Shown: positions 5,597-14,324, counted from the stretch's first letter. The stretch: 64,000 nucleotides of DNA from Claveliimonas sp034178805 (GCF_050314255.1 NZ_JBNPMZ010000015.1:9588-73587); one strand, 5' to 3'. The notes: generated by a model not told the origin, from the letters alone. Numbers and translations: made by a program.

Positions 5597-8185
5597 ATGA
5601 AGAAGTGGTATCAATCCGGAATTACCAAAACAGTTTTGATTGCACTGGCACATGTAACGGCGATCATCATGGCCATCAGCCTGTTGTGGATTTCTGCTTA
5701 TCCGGCGCTGGCGCGGAATGCATTATCCTCCGCTTCGGTAAAAAATTATGCAGATTCCGGAGAATTTACAAAAGAGGTTTATGATGAAAGTGCTCAGATT
5801 CTCACCAATGTCCGGGCAAAGAGCCAGATGGAAACAGATGGAAAATATGATGGCGGGAAAATAGTAGATATTAAAACTTATTATGACAGCGGAAAGATTG
5901 CCAATAAGAATGAAAATGGTATTGCTTACCATCTTGAAGATCTGGTGAAGTGGGAGGATGCATCCCATAATGATGAAATAAACAGCGGTGAGTACGGTAC
6001 AGATATGAGAGATCCCATTATCGTATGCCGCAAAACAGACCGTACTTATGAGTATTTGTATTACAGTGAGATGAAAGCGCAGGTAGATGCCGGCGAACTG
6101 GCTTTTGTGCTGAACAGCGAGAACTGGACTGCAGATGATATTATGAGCCAGCTGCGGAATGGGGAATTCTATCGCGGGGAGACTACAGAAGGTTTTAGTG
6201 CTATCCAGGATGGAGAGGGACGTGTAAAGTATGTGGACTGCTGGACCTATGATGGCTATTGGATTGAAGAGATGTATGCTCCCATCGATGCAGAGAATCT
6301 GTTGGAAATCGTAAATACAAATCCGAAGTGGAACGGAAAGCTGGAACAGGCATTTAGTATGATCAATTATACAATCAATTCACTGTGGGATATGGTGAAT
6401 AGCTATGAAAGCAATCTGAACCGCTGGAATGAAGGAGATACGAATCTGCTCTATCTTTATGCGGATAAGGAATCCAAAAAGATTTACACCAATCATGGAG
6501 CGTATGCAGAATATGAAAATCTGGAAGAAAGCCTTGCTGCTATTCAGAAAATGGGAAAACATCTGGAAGTGACACCGAAGCTGAAAGATTTTAATTCTGA
6601 TATGAAGGGAATCTCAGCGTCAACCTGGAAGGATCATGTAAAAAATGAGGGGCCATCTGAGAACTTTGTCTTTGCGGTGGGTGTGGATACCACATTTCCG
6701 GTTCAGGATGAATTCTGTGTGCAGAATATGGCTTTTGAAAAATACGCTCCACAGATTCGGATGCTGGTTCAGGGCGGAATGGCCTCTTTTCTTCTGTTTT
6801 TGACAGTGTTGGTATGGCTGACGATAACAGCGGGAAGAAATGGCAGAGACGACGAGCTGCATCTGATATGGTTTGATCACTGGAAGACTGAGATATCTGC
6901 AGCACTTGTTGTGGGAGTGTGGCTGACAGGAATTTACCTTCTGGCCAGTCTGTGGCCATCCTTTAGTGTATCCTCTGATTATGAATACAATTCTGCAGGT
7001 CAGTTTGTGTTCTGCGAAGTGCCGGAGATGGTGATTGCAGGAATCGTTGCAGTTATTTCCTGTGCGGCATTTCTGATTGGATGGCTCAGCCTTGTGCGGA
7101 GAATTAAGGCTAAGACTCTGTGGAAAGACAGCCTCCTCAGATGGATTTTGCATCTGTGTGGGCAGGTTATTCATAATATTCGCCATTTGTGGCGGACAAT
7201 CCTTGTGTTCTGCGGATTTATTCTGCTTCACTGGTTTGCACTTGGCAGCAGTTCCGGGGGAATTGTTATGCTGATGTTTGCGTCAGAAGCTCTGGCATGC
7301 GTTTACGTGGCAAGGAGAGCTTTGGGAAGACAGCGTATCCACGATGGTCTGAATCGAATCGCAGATGGTGAAGTGGATTATCAGATTCCGCTTCAGGGTC
7401 TTTACGGGGAACAGCTTGAGATCGCGGAGCGGATCAACACCATCGGGGAAGGCCTGGACGCTGCGGTGGAAAAAAGTATGAAGAGTGAGCGCCTTAAGAC
7501 AGATCTGATCACCAACGTGTCTCATGATATTAAAACGCCGCTTACATCTATCATTAATTATATTGATCTTTTAAAACGGGAGAATTTTACCGATCCGAAA
7601 ATACTGGGGTATCTGGATGTGCTGGAAGCAAAGGCACAACGTCTTAAGACACTGACAGAAGATGTGGTGGAGGCATCCAAGGTAAGCTCTGGAAACATTT
7701 CCCTGGAATATATGAATATTAATCTGGTGGAAATGATACAGCAGACCAGCGGAGAATTTGAGGAGAAGTTCCGGAAACGGAATCTGAAAGAAATTTTAAG
7801 TCTCCCGGAGAAAGAGGCTGTAATCCGCGTGGATGGACGTCGGATGTGGCGGGTACTGGAAAATATTTACAACAATGCGGCGAAATACGCCATGGAAGGA
7901 ACCCGCGTGTATGGAAATCTGTCTGTTACAGATAAGGAAGTCATCTTTTCTTTGAAAAATATATCGGAGCAGCCATTGAACATTGATGCGGATGAATTGA
8001 CAGAGCGTTTCATCCGGGGAGATATTTCCAGAAGTACAGAAGGAAGCGGCCTTGGACTTTCCATTGCCAAGAGTCTGACGGAGATGCAGGGAGGAGCATT
8101 CGAACTGTATCTGGACGGAGACCTGTTCAAGGTAACGATCCGCTTCCCGAAAGCAGAGTCTGGAGTAAAGGAACAGGAAGAGTAA
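5597..8185 (+). CDS. Large multi-pass sensor histidine kinase
   Basis: 862 residues, much longer than a typical OmpR-partner kinase. A first membrane segment (about 12-35) is followed by a roughly 350-residue extracytoplasmic region rich in charged and aromatic residues, then four more hydrophobic segments at about 392-410, 434-455, 478-500 and 533-552. The cytoplasmic kinase has a HAMP-like linker, the H-box NVSHDIKTPLTSI near residue 643, an N-box ENIYNNAAKYA near 755 and a G-box STEGSGLGLSIAKSL near 815. The large outer domain is not a family I recognise; it presumably senses an envelope or extracellular signal. Co-transcribed with the preceding regulator and followed by a terminator. Confidence 0.9.
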   Translation: MKKWYQSGITKTVLIALAHVTAIIMAISLLWISAYPALARNALSSASVKNYADSGEFTKEVYDESAQILTNVRAKSQMETDGKYDGGKIVDIKTYYDSGKIANKNENGIAYHLEDLVKWEDASHNDEINSGEYGTDMRDPIIVCRKTDRTYEYLYYSEMKAQVDAGELAFVLNSENWTADDIMSQLRNGEFYRGETTEGFSAIQDGEGRVKYVDCWTYDGYWIEEMYAPIDAENLLEIVNTNPKWNGKLEQAFSMINYTINSLWDMVNSYESNLNRWNEGDTNLLYLYADKESKKIYTNHGAYAEYENLEESLAAIQKMGKHLEVTPKLKDFNSDMKGISASTWKDHVKNEGPSENFVFAVGVDTTFPVQDEFCVQNMAFEKYAPQIRMLVQGGMASFLLFLTVLVWLTITAGRNGRDDELHLIWFDHWKTEISAALVVGVWLTGIYLLASLWPSFSVSSDYEYNSAGQFVFCEVPEMVIAGIVAVISCAAFLIGWLSLVRRIKAKTLWKDSLLRWILHLCGQVIHNIRHLWRTILVFCGFILLHWFALGSSSGGIVMLMFASEALACVYVARRALGRQRIHDGLNRIADGEVDYQIPLQGLYGEQLEIAERINTIGEGLDAAVEKSMKSERLKTDLITNVSHDIKTPLTSIINYIDLLKRENFTDPKILGYLDVLEAKAQRLKTLTEDVVEASKVSSGNISLEYMNINLVEMIQQTSGEFEEKFRKRNLKEILSLPEKEAVIRVDGRRMWRVLENIYNNAAKYAMEGTRVYGNLSVTDKEVIFSLKNISEQPLNIDADELTERFIRGDISRSTEGSGLGLSIAKSLTEMQGGAFELYLDGDLFKVTIRFPKAESGVKEQEE

Positions 8186-8202
8186 AAGGAAAACGAGATA
8201 AC

Positions 8203-8240
8203 GGCAGGCGGGGATTATTCTCCGCCTGCTTTTGTTTCTT
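8203..8240 (+). terminator. Terminator after the sensor kinase
   Basis: GCAGGCGG and its complement form a stem around GGATTATTC, followed by TTTTGTTTCTTT. Confidence 0.8.
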
Positions 8241-8267
8241 TACGAACCTGAAATCTTGCGCTATAAT
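8239..8267 (+). promoter_or_regulatory. Promoter placing the start site at the methyltransferase ATG
   Basis: TTTACG and a perfect TATAAT are separated by 17 bp. The expected transcription start (about 7 nt after TATAAT) coincides with the ATG at 8274, which has no recognisable ribosome binding site, so the mRNA may be leaderless. Confidence 0.5.
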
Positions 8268-8273
8268 ATGCCT

Positions 8274-9410
8274 ATGGAAAAGATAAGAACATTATTAAAT
8301 GAAAATCTGAATATAGAGTTTATATCGGCAGTCCTTAGCAATCCACGTGTGAAAGGCGGTGTCACCAAAGTGAAAGTGCGTCCTCTTATGAAGAAGGATA
8401 CACTTTTCTTTCAAATAGAGACTTTCCGTAATAACCAGGCATTCCATCAGAATCTTGATCCCAAAGAAGCGTGTGAGGAAATACTTCGTCTCATGGAGGA
8501 GTTAAAACAGATGCAGTTAGAGACGAAAAAGAATCTGTATACTGTACTGGTGAGTAAGAAGGGAACGGTAACCATTAAGAAAAAGGCACAGACAGGTTGT
8601 GTGAAAGAGGTGGATCTGTCCCACAACCGGAAGAAGAGATATCTTCTGGAGGAGGGAATGCAGGTGCCATTTCTTCAGGATCTGGGAGTTATGACGAAGG
8701 AAGGCAAGATTGTACATTCCCGCTTTGATAAGTTCCGTCAGATCAACCGTTTCCTGGAATTCATTGAGGATATCCTTCCGGAGCTTGAAAAAGACAGGGA
8801 GATTACCATTCTGGATTTCGGATGCGGCAAATCTTATCTGACATTTGCCATGTATTATTATCTTCATGAGCTTAAGGGGTATGATATCCGTATTATTGGT
8901 CTGGATCTGAAAGCAGATGTAATTCGGCACTGTAATGAGCTCAGTGAAAAATACGGGTATGAGAAGTTGAAGTTTTTAGAGGGAAATATTGCCGATTACA
9001 CAGGAGTGGATGAGGTGGATATGGTGGTTACACTTCATGCCTGCGATACGGCTACTGATTTTGCACTTGCCAAGGCGGTGGGATGGAATGCGAAAGTCAT
9101 TCTTTCCGTGCCTTGCTGTCAGCATGAGGTAAACGGTCAGATTGCCAGTGAGGTCTTAAAGCCGGTGATGAAATACGGGCTGATCAAAGAGCGTTTTGCT
9201 GCACTTGTGACGGATGCTCTGCGGGCGGAATATCTGGAAAGGGAGGGGTATGATGCCCAGATCCTGGAATTCATTGATATGGAACATACACCGAAAAATA
9301 TTTTGATTCGTGCCGTGAAGACAGGACGCAAAGGAAATAATAGCAATGAGATCAGTGCCTGCGAGCAGGCCCTTCATATCTCACCCATGCTTGGAAAACT
9401 GCTTAAGTAA
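8274..9410 (+). CDS. Class I SAM-dependent methyltransferase, Methyltransf_32-like
   Basis: 378 residues from the ATG at 8274; another in-frame ATG lies two codons upstream. The C-terminal half holds the SAM-binding motif TILDFGCGKSYLTFAMYYYL and downstream ADVIRHCNEL, followed by VVTLHACDTATDFALAKAV and the cysteine pair in LSVPCCQHEV. This arrangement resembles the PF13679 group that includes METTL25/RRNAD1-type proteins and uncharacterised bacterial RNA methyltransferases. The N-terminal ~150 residues are a separate domain that could bind the substrate. Target molecule unknown; rRNA or tRNA is a reasonable guess. The next gene starts 18 nt downstream, so the two may be co-transcribed. Confidence 0.8.
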   Translation: MEKIRTLLNENLNIEFISAVLSNPRVKGGVTKVKVRPLMKKDTLFFQIETFRNNQAFHQNLDPKEACEEILRLMEELKQMQLETKKNLYTVLVSKKGTVTIKKKAQTGCVKEVDLSHNRKKRYLLEEGMQVPFLQDLGVMTKEGKIVHSRFDKFRQINRFLEFIEDILPELEKDREITILDFGCGKSYLTFAMYYYLHELKGYDIRIIGLDLKADVIRHCNELSEKYGYEKLKFLEGNIADYTGVDEVDMVVTLHACDTATDFALAKAVGWNAKVILSVPCCQHEVNGQIASEVLKPVMKYGLIKERFAALVTDALRAEYLEREGYDAQILEFIDMEHTPKNILIRAVKTGRKGNNSNEISACEQALHISPMLGKLLK

Positions 9411-9428
9411 GAGGGAGTAAATATATAG

Positions 9429-11861
9429 ATGAAGAAACGATTAATAGAAGCCGGCATTCTGACGGCAGTATTCATTGTTGCAGTGGCAATATTCAGTTAT
9501 CTGACTAACCGCGGCAACGATGATATGACTGCGGATATGGGCGGGGCAACCCTGCCCAGAGTTTATTTCTCCACAGATGGTTTTGGGGTGAATCCGCTGA
9601 ATGCGTACAGCCAGAAAATGGACATCCCCACCATGAGAGATACCATTACACCCGTGGTAAATCAGCAGTTGGAGATGAATGTGGAAGCATTTGAAAATAA
9701 AATAAGTTCCGTGGATTACACGGTCTATACCATAGATGGTGAGGAAAAATTGCTGGAGGGTACCACAAAGAAGGTGAACGAAAAGACCATCGTTTCCTTC
9801 GATGAAAATGTTTTTACAGAAGAAAGAGTGCTGGAGCTTGCCCTTACGGTGGATGAGCAAAAAATCTATTATTACACCAGAGTTGTGGATTCAACAGGAT
9901 TTAACCTGCCTCAGTGTCTGGATTACGTATATAATTTTCATGAAAATGCGCTGAAGAAGGCGGAAAATACCGGAGTTGGCGCTGCGATTGAGCCTTCCGG
10001 AGAGGGAGATAATACCACTTTCCAACATGTGACGATTCATTCTGATTATGACCATGTGACATGGGGCGAACTGTCGCCGATGGTTGTGGGAAAAGAAAGA
10101 TGGAAGATCGTAGAGACGAATCCTACATATACTTCGATTCTTCTGGAATATGAGGTGAGCTGTAAAGGAGAGGAAAACGAACTGGATACCTATATGGTAA
10201 AGGAGTTTTTCCGGGTTCGCCTGTCTGCCGGTAATATGTATCTGCTGAACTATGACCGGACTATGGAGCAGATTTTTGACGGAAGTCAGCAGGTATTAAG
10301 TGAAAAAGGAATCTTGTTGGGAATCGCTCCTTACGATGTTCCATATATGATAAATGATGACGGAACCATCGTGTCATTCGTTCAGGCGAATGAGTTGTGG
10401 AATTATAACAGTAATACGGATGAACTGTCTCTGCTGTTCAGCTTCCGCAGTGTGGAGAATACAGATGTACGTAATATCATCGGAGATCATGAGATAAAGA
10501 TTCTTGCTGTAGACGAGAAGGGAAATACAACTTTTGCAGTTTACGGTTACATGAACCGGGGAGCTCATGAAGGACAGGTCGGTGCGGCTATTTACTATTA
10601 CAATATTGAAACGAATAATATTGATGAAAAGATATTTATCCCCAGTGATAAATCAGCAGCGCTTGCCCGGGAGGAGCTTGGAAAACTGGTGTATTACAGC
10701 GTGGAACAGAATCTGCTCCATGTATTGGTAGATGGAACTCTGTATGAGATTGACATGGAGAAGGATAAGAAAACAGAACTGGTAAACAATCTGGAAGAAG
10801 ACCAGTATGTAGTGTCTGATGACGGACAGCTGCTTGCCTATGAGAATGGTGAGGGCGATGAGAAAGACGGAAGTGTAACCGTAGAGAATCTTCAGACAGG
10901 AAAGAAATATCTGGTAGAAGCCGGTGAAGGCGAGACTATCCGTCCTTTGGGATTTGTTAACAGTGATTTTGTATCCGGTATTGCACGGACAGAGGATGCG
11001 GGGCAGACTATTTCCGGCGGAAACGTTCTTCCCATGTATCGAATAGAGATAAGAAGCTCCGATAATAAAGTAATCAAAACATATGAGTCTGCGGAAGCAT
11101 ATATTCTGGATGTGGAAATATCTGATGGCATGCTTACCCTGAACCGGGCAGTGAAAAACGGAAATATTTATACCAGCATTAATGCGGATTATATTACAAA
11201 TAACGAGGAGAAAAAGGAAAGCAATATTTCTTTGGATTCTTATATAACAGATCTGAAAGAAACACAGATGCGGCTGACTTTTGCCGATGGTGTTCAGAAT
11301 CAGGAAGTAAAAATACTGAGACCGAAGATGGTAATGTCTGATAAACCGGCATTGGAAGAATTCAGCAATGGAAATGACCTGGAGCGATATTATGTATATG
11401 GTCTGGGTTGTTTGCAGGGAATTTACAAAAAAGCGGGTTATGCAGTACAGGCGGCAGAGAATGTAAGTGGAGTAGTGGTGACCTCCAGCCAGGAGTATGT
11501 GTGGGAGCGTGGAAATCGCAGCCTGGAATATTACATATCCGGACAGGATGAATTAATTCTTTCCATGCGGGAGCAGCTGGTGGCAGGAAAATCTGCCATG
11601 GAGCTTGCAGGTGAAATATCAGACGGCAAAGCTTTGGAACTCACCGGATGTACCACGAATGAGATTCTGTATCTCATTAATAAGAACACACCGGTCATTG
11701 GAATGATAGATGGAACCAATGCAGTCATTCTGACCGGTTACGATAAGAGTAATGTAATGTACATGGAAGTAAGTACAGGAAATATACTGTCGGTACCATA
11801 TGAGCAGATGGATGCCATGCTGGCAGGGACAGGAAGAGCATTTATCGGATATATCAGATAG
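9429..11861 (+). CDS. Large membrane-anchored exported protein of unknown function with C39-like tail
   Basis: 810 residues. An N-terminal hydrophobic segment (about 7-24, MKKRLIEAGILTAVFIVAVA) has no lipobox, suggesting a type II membrane anchor with the rest outside the cell. The middle reads as beta-rich repeats with many aspartates and could be a propeller (DEQKIYYYTRVVD, EIKILAVDEKGNTTFAVYGY, QLLAYENGEGDEKDG). The last ~150 residues resemble the papain-like C39_2 fold: GCTTNEILYLINKNTPVIGM followed by GTNAVILTGYD near residue 760 where active members have a His before the hydrophobic strand. The catalytic His position is Asn and no nucleophilic Cys motif is evident, so it is probably not a peptidase. 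Followed by a bidirectional terminator. Confidence 0.6.
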   Translation: MKKRLIEAGILTAVFIVAVAIFSYLTNRGNDDMTADMGGATLPRVYFSTDGFGVNPLNAYSQKMDIPTMRDTITPVVNQQLEMNVEAFENKISSVDYTVYTIDGEEKLLEGTTKKVNEKTIVSFDENVFTEERVLELALTVDEQKIYYYTRVVDSTGFNLPQCLDYVYNFHENALKKAENTGVGAAIEPSGEGDNTTFQHVTIHSDYDHVTWGELSPMVVGKERWKIVETNPTYTSILLEYEVSCKGEENELDTYMVKEFFRVRLSAGNMYLLNYDRTMEQIFDGSQQVLSEKGILLGIAPYDVPYMINDDGTIVSFVQANELWNYNSNTDELSLLFSFRSVENTDVRNIIGDHEIKILAVDEKGNTTFAVYGYMNRGAHEGQVGAAIYYYNIETNNIDEKIFIPSDKSAALAREELGKLVYYSVEQNLLHVLVDGTLYEIDMEKDKKTELVNNLEEDQYVVSDDGQLLAYENGEGDEKDGSVTVENLQTGKKYLVEAGEGETIRPLGFVNSDFVSGIARTEDAGQTISGGNVLPMYRIEIRSSDNKVIKTYESAEAYILDVEISDGMLTLNRAVKNGNIYTSINADYITNNEEKKESNISLDSYITDLKETQMRLTFADGVQNQEVKILRPKMVMSDKPALEEFSNGNDLERYYVYGLGCLQGIYKKAGYAVQAAENVSGVVVTSSQEYVWERGNRSLEYYISGQDELILSMREQLVAGKSAMELAGEISDGKALELTGCTTNEILYLINKNTPVIGMIDGTNAVILTGYDKSNVMYMEVSTGNILSVPYEQMDAMLAGTGRAFIGYIR

Positions 11862-11892
11862 GATAAGAGCCCTGCCTATTTAGGCAACGCAT

Positions 11893-11942
11893 AAAAAACC
11901 CGTGTATCAGAGAAAAATTTTCTCCGGTGCACGGGGTTTTTT
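11893..11942. terminator. Bidirectional terminator between the exported protein gene and queT
   Basis: AAAAAACCCGTG and CACGGGGTTTTTT form a stem with A/T tracts on both sides and an inner GAGAAAAATTTTCTC hairpin, suited to stop the rightward gene and the leftward queT. Confidence 0.75.
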
Positions 11943-11984
11943 ACATTATGAAGTTTTTTGATATTAAATGAATTGATATAAAAT

Positions 11985-12479
11985 TTATACAGAAGCAGTT
12001 TTAAAAATCAAACCTCTGTAGCGATTCAGTGCAAAATAAATGATCATGCCCAGAACACCGCAGGAAATAACCTCACCAATACCGACGGTCAGCATCATAA
12101 ACGGAATCGGAAGTGTCACGCCATATCCAAAGCGGAGCACGAATGGAACGATTACTGTATTTGCTGCAATAGGAGGAAGCGGAGCAACGAATTTATTCTG
12201 GCCGCGGAGCATATATGTGCCGAACGCACCGATTAAAGTTGCAATACTTCCGAAAACAATGTCCGGCAGAATAGCACCGCCAAGAATGTTTCCAATCAGA
12301 CATCCGATGAACAATCCAGGGATAGCAGCGGGTGTAAATAATGGTAAAATCGTAAGGGCTTCTGAGATACGAACCTGTACCTCTCCAAATGAAAATGGTG
12401 CAAAAATATAAGTGAGCACCACGTAGATGGCAGCAATCATTGCCGCCTGGGTCAGAAATGTTACTTTGTTCTCTTTCAT
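11985..12479 (-). CDS. queT: QueT-type queuosine precursor transporter
   Basis: 164 residues, about five to six hydrophobic helices, with the QueT family N-terminus MKENKVTFLTQAAMIAAIYV and the signature FGEVQVRISEALTILPLFTP. QueT is the substrate-binding S component of an energy-coupling-factor importer for queuosine precursors (preQ0/preQ1 or queuine). The shared ECF energising module is not in the window. The upstream leader carries a probable preQ1-I riboswitch whose 3' edge covers the AAAGGAG site 8 nt before the ATG. Confidence 0.88.
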   Translation of the reverse strand: MKENKVTFLTQAAMIAAIYVVLTYIFAPFSFGEVQVRISEALTILPLFTPAAIPGLFIGCLIGNILGGAILPDIVFGSIATLIGAFGTYMLRGQNKFVAPLPPIAANTVIVPFVLRFGYGVTLPIPFMMLTVGIGEVISCGVLGMIIYFALNRYRGLIFKTASV

Positions 12480-12487
12480 ATTTTGTT

Positions 12488-12530
12488 CTCCTTTAGTTTT
12501 GTTTTACGTGTGGAAGGTCTCGAACACACG
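12488..12530 (-). promoter_or_regulatory. Probable preQ1-I riboswitch controlling queT translation
   Basis: On the minus strand a 6-bp stem CGTGTG/CACACG encloses the loop TTCGAGACCTTC and is followed by the A-rich tail TAAAACAAAACTAAAGGAG. Stem, UUC-starting loop and A-rich tail match the H-type pseudoknot of class I preQ1 riboswitches. CCTT in the loop can pair with AAGG of the tail, which is the Shine-Dalgarno sequence, as in translational preQ1-I switches. The downstream gene being queT supports the assignment. Confidence 0.68.
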
Positions 12531-12640
12531 GCACATTTAACGGCGGTGACCGCCGGAAAGCCCGAAAAGACCTTATTTTTTGCCTTAGCATGCAAAGCAG
12601 GCTGCCGGTGGCAGGCTGCGTGTAGTGGGCTTTGCAACGA
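12531..12640 (-). other. Structured 5' part of the queT leader
   Basis: The leader upstream of the preQ1 aptamer holds a long hairpin (GCAAAGC/GCTTTGC arms with an inner CTGCC/GGCAG stem, 12592-12637), an A-rich stretch, the 7-mer AAGGTCT (12568-12574) and a GGCGG/CCGCC hairpin. AAGGTCT is exactly complementary to AGACCTT inside the aptamer loop, so an alternative fold is possible. Confidence 0.5.
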
Positions 12641-12645
12641 TTAGG

Positions 12646-12674
12646 AGTATAGCATAGACGGAGGGGAAAAGCAA
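12646..12674 (-). promoter_or_regulatory. Extended -10 promoter for queT
   Basis: On the minus strand TTGCTT and TATACT are separated by 17 bp with TGC directly before the -10 (extended -10). It yields a leader of about 160 nt. Confidence 0.55.
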
Positions 12675-12737
12675 GGAAAGTACAAAAAAAGTACCAAATT
12701 TGCGTCGAAACCCCATCGGTTTTTGATTTTGGGCACC

Positions 12738-13010
12738 GTGCAGCGAAGAAAACAGGGAAATTGCCATCGAATTTGAAGAAAGTGCAAAACGAAAGGTAAA
12801 ATTGGAGACTCCTTTACCATTGAAATAGTGGAAACGTGAAATGGATGGCAAATTTGGAGGCTTCTTTGCCATTGGATTAGTAAAATTGCGGAGTGGAAGG
12901 CAAATTCGCAGTTATTATTACCATTGGAATAGTGAGATTGAGAAATGAATGGTAATGTTAATGAATTTTGTGCCATCAGATCAGCAGGAAAGCCGAAACG
13001 AAAGGTAACT
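12738..13010. repeat. 52-bp-period hairpin repeat array A
   Basis: At least four well-phased and one or two degenerate copies of a ~52-bp unit. The left stem arm occurs at 12795 (GGTAAA), 12847 (GGCAAA), 12899 (GGCAAA) and 12951 (GGTAAT), the right arm at 12813 (TTTACC), 12865 (TTTGCC), 12917 (ATTACC) and 12969 (TGTGCC), each exactly 52 bp apart. Units 1 and 2 show a compensatory T-A to C-G change, unit 4 a G-T wobble. Right arms are followed by ATTG(G)AATAGTG-like sequence. Open frames in it are short and repeat-derived, so I call no gene. Confidence 0.75.
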
Positions 13011-13038
13011 CAGCTTTTTGAGAGATTTGTTTTCAGAA

Positions 13039-13107
13039 AAGAAGCCATTGCTTTTGTAACTGGAGCACATTAGAATGCGCATATTCATTTATTTGCAATG
13101 GCTTCTT
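13039..13107 (-). terminator. 13-bp inverted repeat downstream of the MtaA/CmuA-like gene
   Basis: AAGAAGCCATTGC and GCAATGGCTTCTT are perfect complements 43 nt apart, with the palindrome ATGCGCAT in the loop; on the minus strand the right arm ends in CTTCTTTTCTG. It begins 15 nt past the stop of the leftward gene, so a terminator role is likely though the loop is long. Confidence 0.5.
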
Positions 13108-13121
13108 ATATCAGCCGGGTT

Positions 13122-14183
13122 TTATTCCCAGTTTGAAGGCTGTACCGGGTATTTTGCACATTGTCTTGCTGCCCGCATATAGGCGTCAATGTTTTCCAAT
13201 GGAGCCTGTACCGGAATGTCACATCCCGGGGCAATGGTAAAGCCACGCGGATTATCCCAGCACTTTGCGAAACAATCTTTTACCGCCTGTTCTATAGAAG
13301 CAGGAGTTCCTTCCAGAATTTCAATTGGTGATACATTTCCCATAATGGATAATTGGTCGCCAACAGTTTCTTTTGCGTAGACAATATCTACGGCACTGTC
13401 AATGCTGATTCCCCGAATTTTCATTTCTGTAAAGCATTCCAGAAGTTTCGAAGTGTCTCCACAGATATGAAAGCCAGCACCGCGGCAACCCCATTCTTTC
13501 CATTTATCCATAACCTTTATATAGTAAGGCGTGACAAATTCGCGGAACTGTTTTGGCGATACGAGAGAAGCAGTTGGTTCGGCTAAACCAATACCAATCT
13601 GGTTTTCTACGAATTTGCGGCCCACTTCGATGGTGGCATCGGCAGCAAAATCAAGAAGCTTATGCAGCCCTTCCGGGTCTTTGCGCATTGCTTTTAATAC
13701 AGTCGTGGTTCCGGCAAGGTTGGCAGCGGTTGTAAATGGTCCCATAAAGCCAACGCCGGTAAAGATTTCATCATTGAGTTCATCCTGAATGATGCGTACT
13801 GCATCAAAAGCAACCTGTGCATTTTTATCATTTTCAAAGCGGAGATTATTGAGATCAAGTTGATCAACATCAGCAATATTATGCAGAACCGCATTTTTTA
13901 CCATTGGAATACCGGTGGGGTCATAGGTAGATTCTGCACCGAACGCGAGAGGGATACCGTCGATCCTGTAATTCACGCTCAATCCGTCCTGACCAAAGCG
14001 TTTATAACTTTCAATGAGCCAGTGTGCACGTGATTTTGCTTCCGTAAAAGCTTCATCATAAGTGGCACCGAAGTTCATTCCGATATATGGGGAGAAAAGT
14101 TTGATTGGCATACGGTCTACCGGTTTGCCGGCAAATAATGCAAATGCCCGTTCTTTGGGTGTCATCTGGTCGTCTTTATGCAT
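13122..14183 (-). CDS. Uroporphyrinogen decarboxylase-family protein, MtaA/CmuA type
   Basis: 353 residues from the ATG 9 nt after AGGAGG; a longer in-frame ATG further upstream lacks a site. It has the UroD fold markers MTPKERAFALFAGKPVDRMP, GPFTTAANLAGTTTVLKAM, FHICGDTSKLLE and SIMGNVSPIEILEGTP. In methyltransferase members (MtaA, CmuA, MtbA) the H-x-C of this GFHICG segment together with a later Cys binds zinc; here HIC and a Cys in APGCDIP are both present, favouring a methyl-transfer enzyme over haem synthesis. No corrinoid protein or methylamine/methanol partner is adjacent, so the substrate is unknown. It stands alone between the repeat array and a divergent region. Confidence 0.8.
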   Translation of the reverse strand: MHKDDQMTPKERAFALFAGKPVDRMPIKLFSPYIGMNFGATYDEAFTEAKSRAHWLIESYKRFGQDGLSVNYRIDGIPLAFGAESTYDPTGIPMVKNAVLHNIADVDQLDLNNLRFENDKNAQVAFDAVRIIQDELNDEIFTGVGFMGPFTTAANLAGTTTVLKAMRKDPEGLHKLLDFAADATIEVGRKFVENQIGIGLAEPTASLVSPKQFREFVTPYYIKVMDKWKEWGCRGAGFHICGDTSKLLECFTEMKIRGISIDSAVDIVYAKETVGDQLSIMGNVSPIEILEGTPASIEQAVKDCFAKCWDNPRGFTIAPGCDIPVQAPLENIDAYMRAARQCAKYPVQPSNWE

Positions 14184-14324
14184 AGTAACATGCCTCCTTT
14201 TTCCTGTTATTTCAAGTACACCTTCTAAGATAAATATACTTCCCGGAGAGGGGAGAATCAATGATGTGCGGTAAAGTTATATATTGAAAAAAGATATATA
14301 AAAAGAATATTTATTGATAAAAAT

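Noticed and set aside
12585..12976. Leftward open frames of 95 and 111 codons
   Set aside because: They translate repeat array A with repeating SHYSNG-like motifs, lack ribosome binding sites and overlap the queT promoter and leader.
12738..13010. CRISPR array
   Set aside because: Variation is spread over the entire unit instead of constant repeats with unique spacers; no cas genes.
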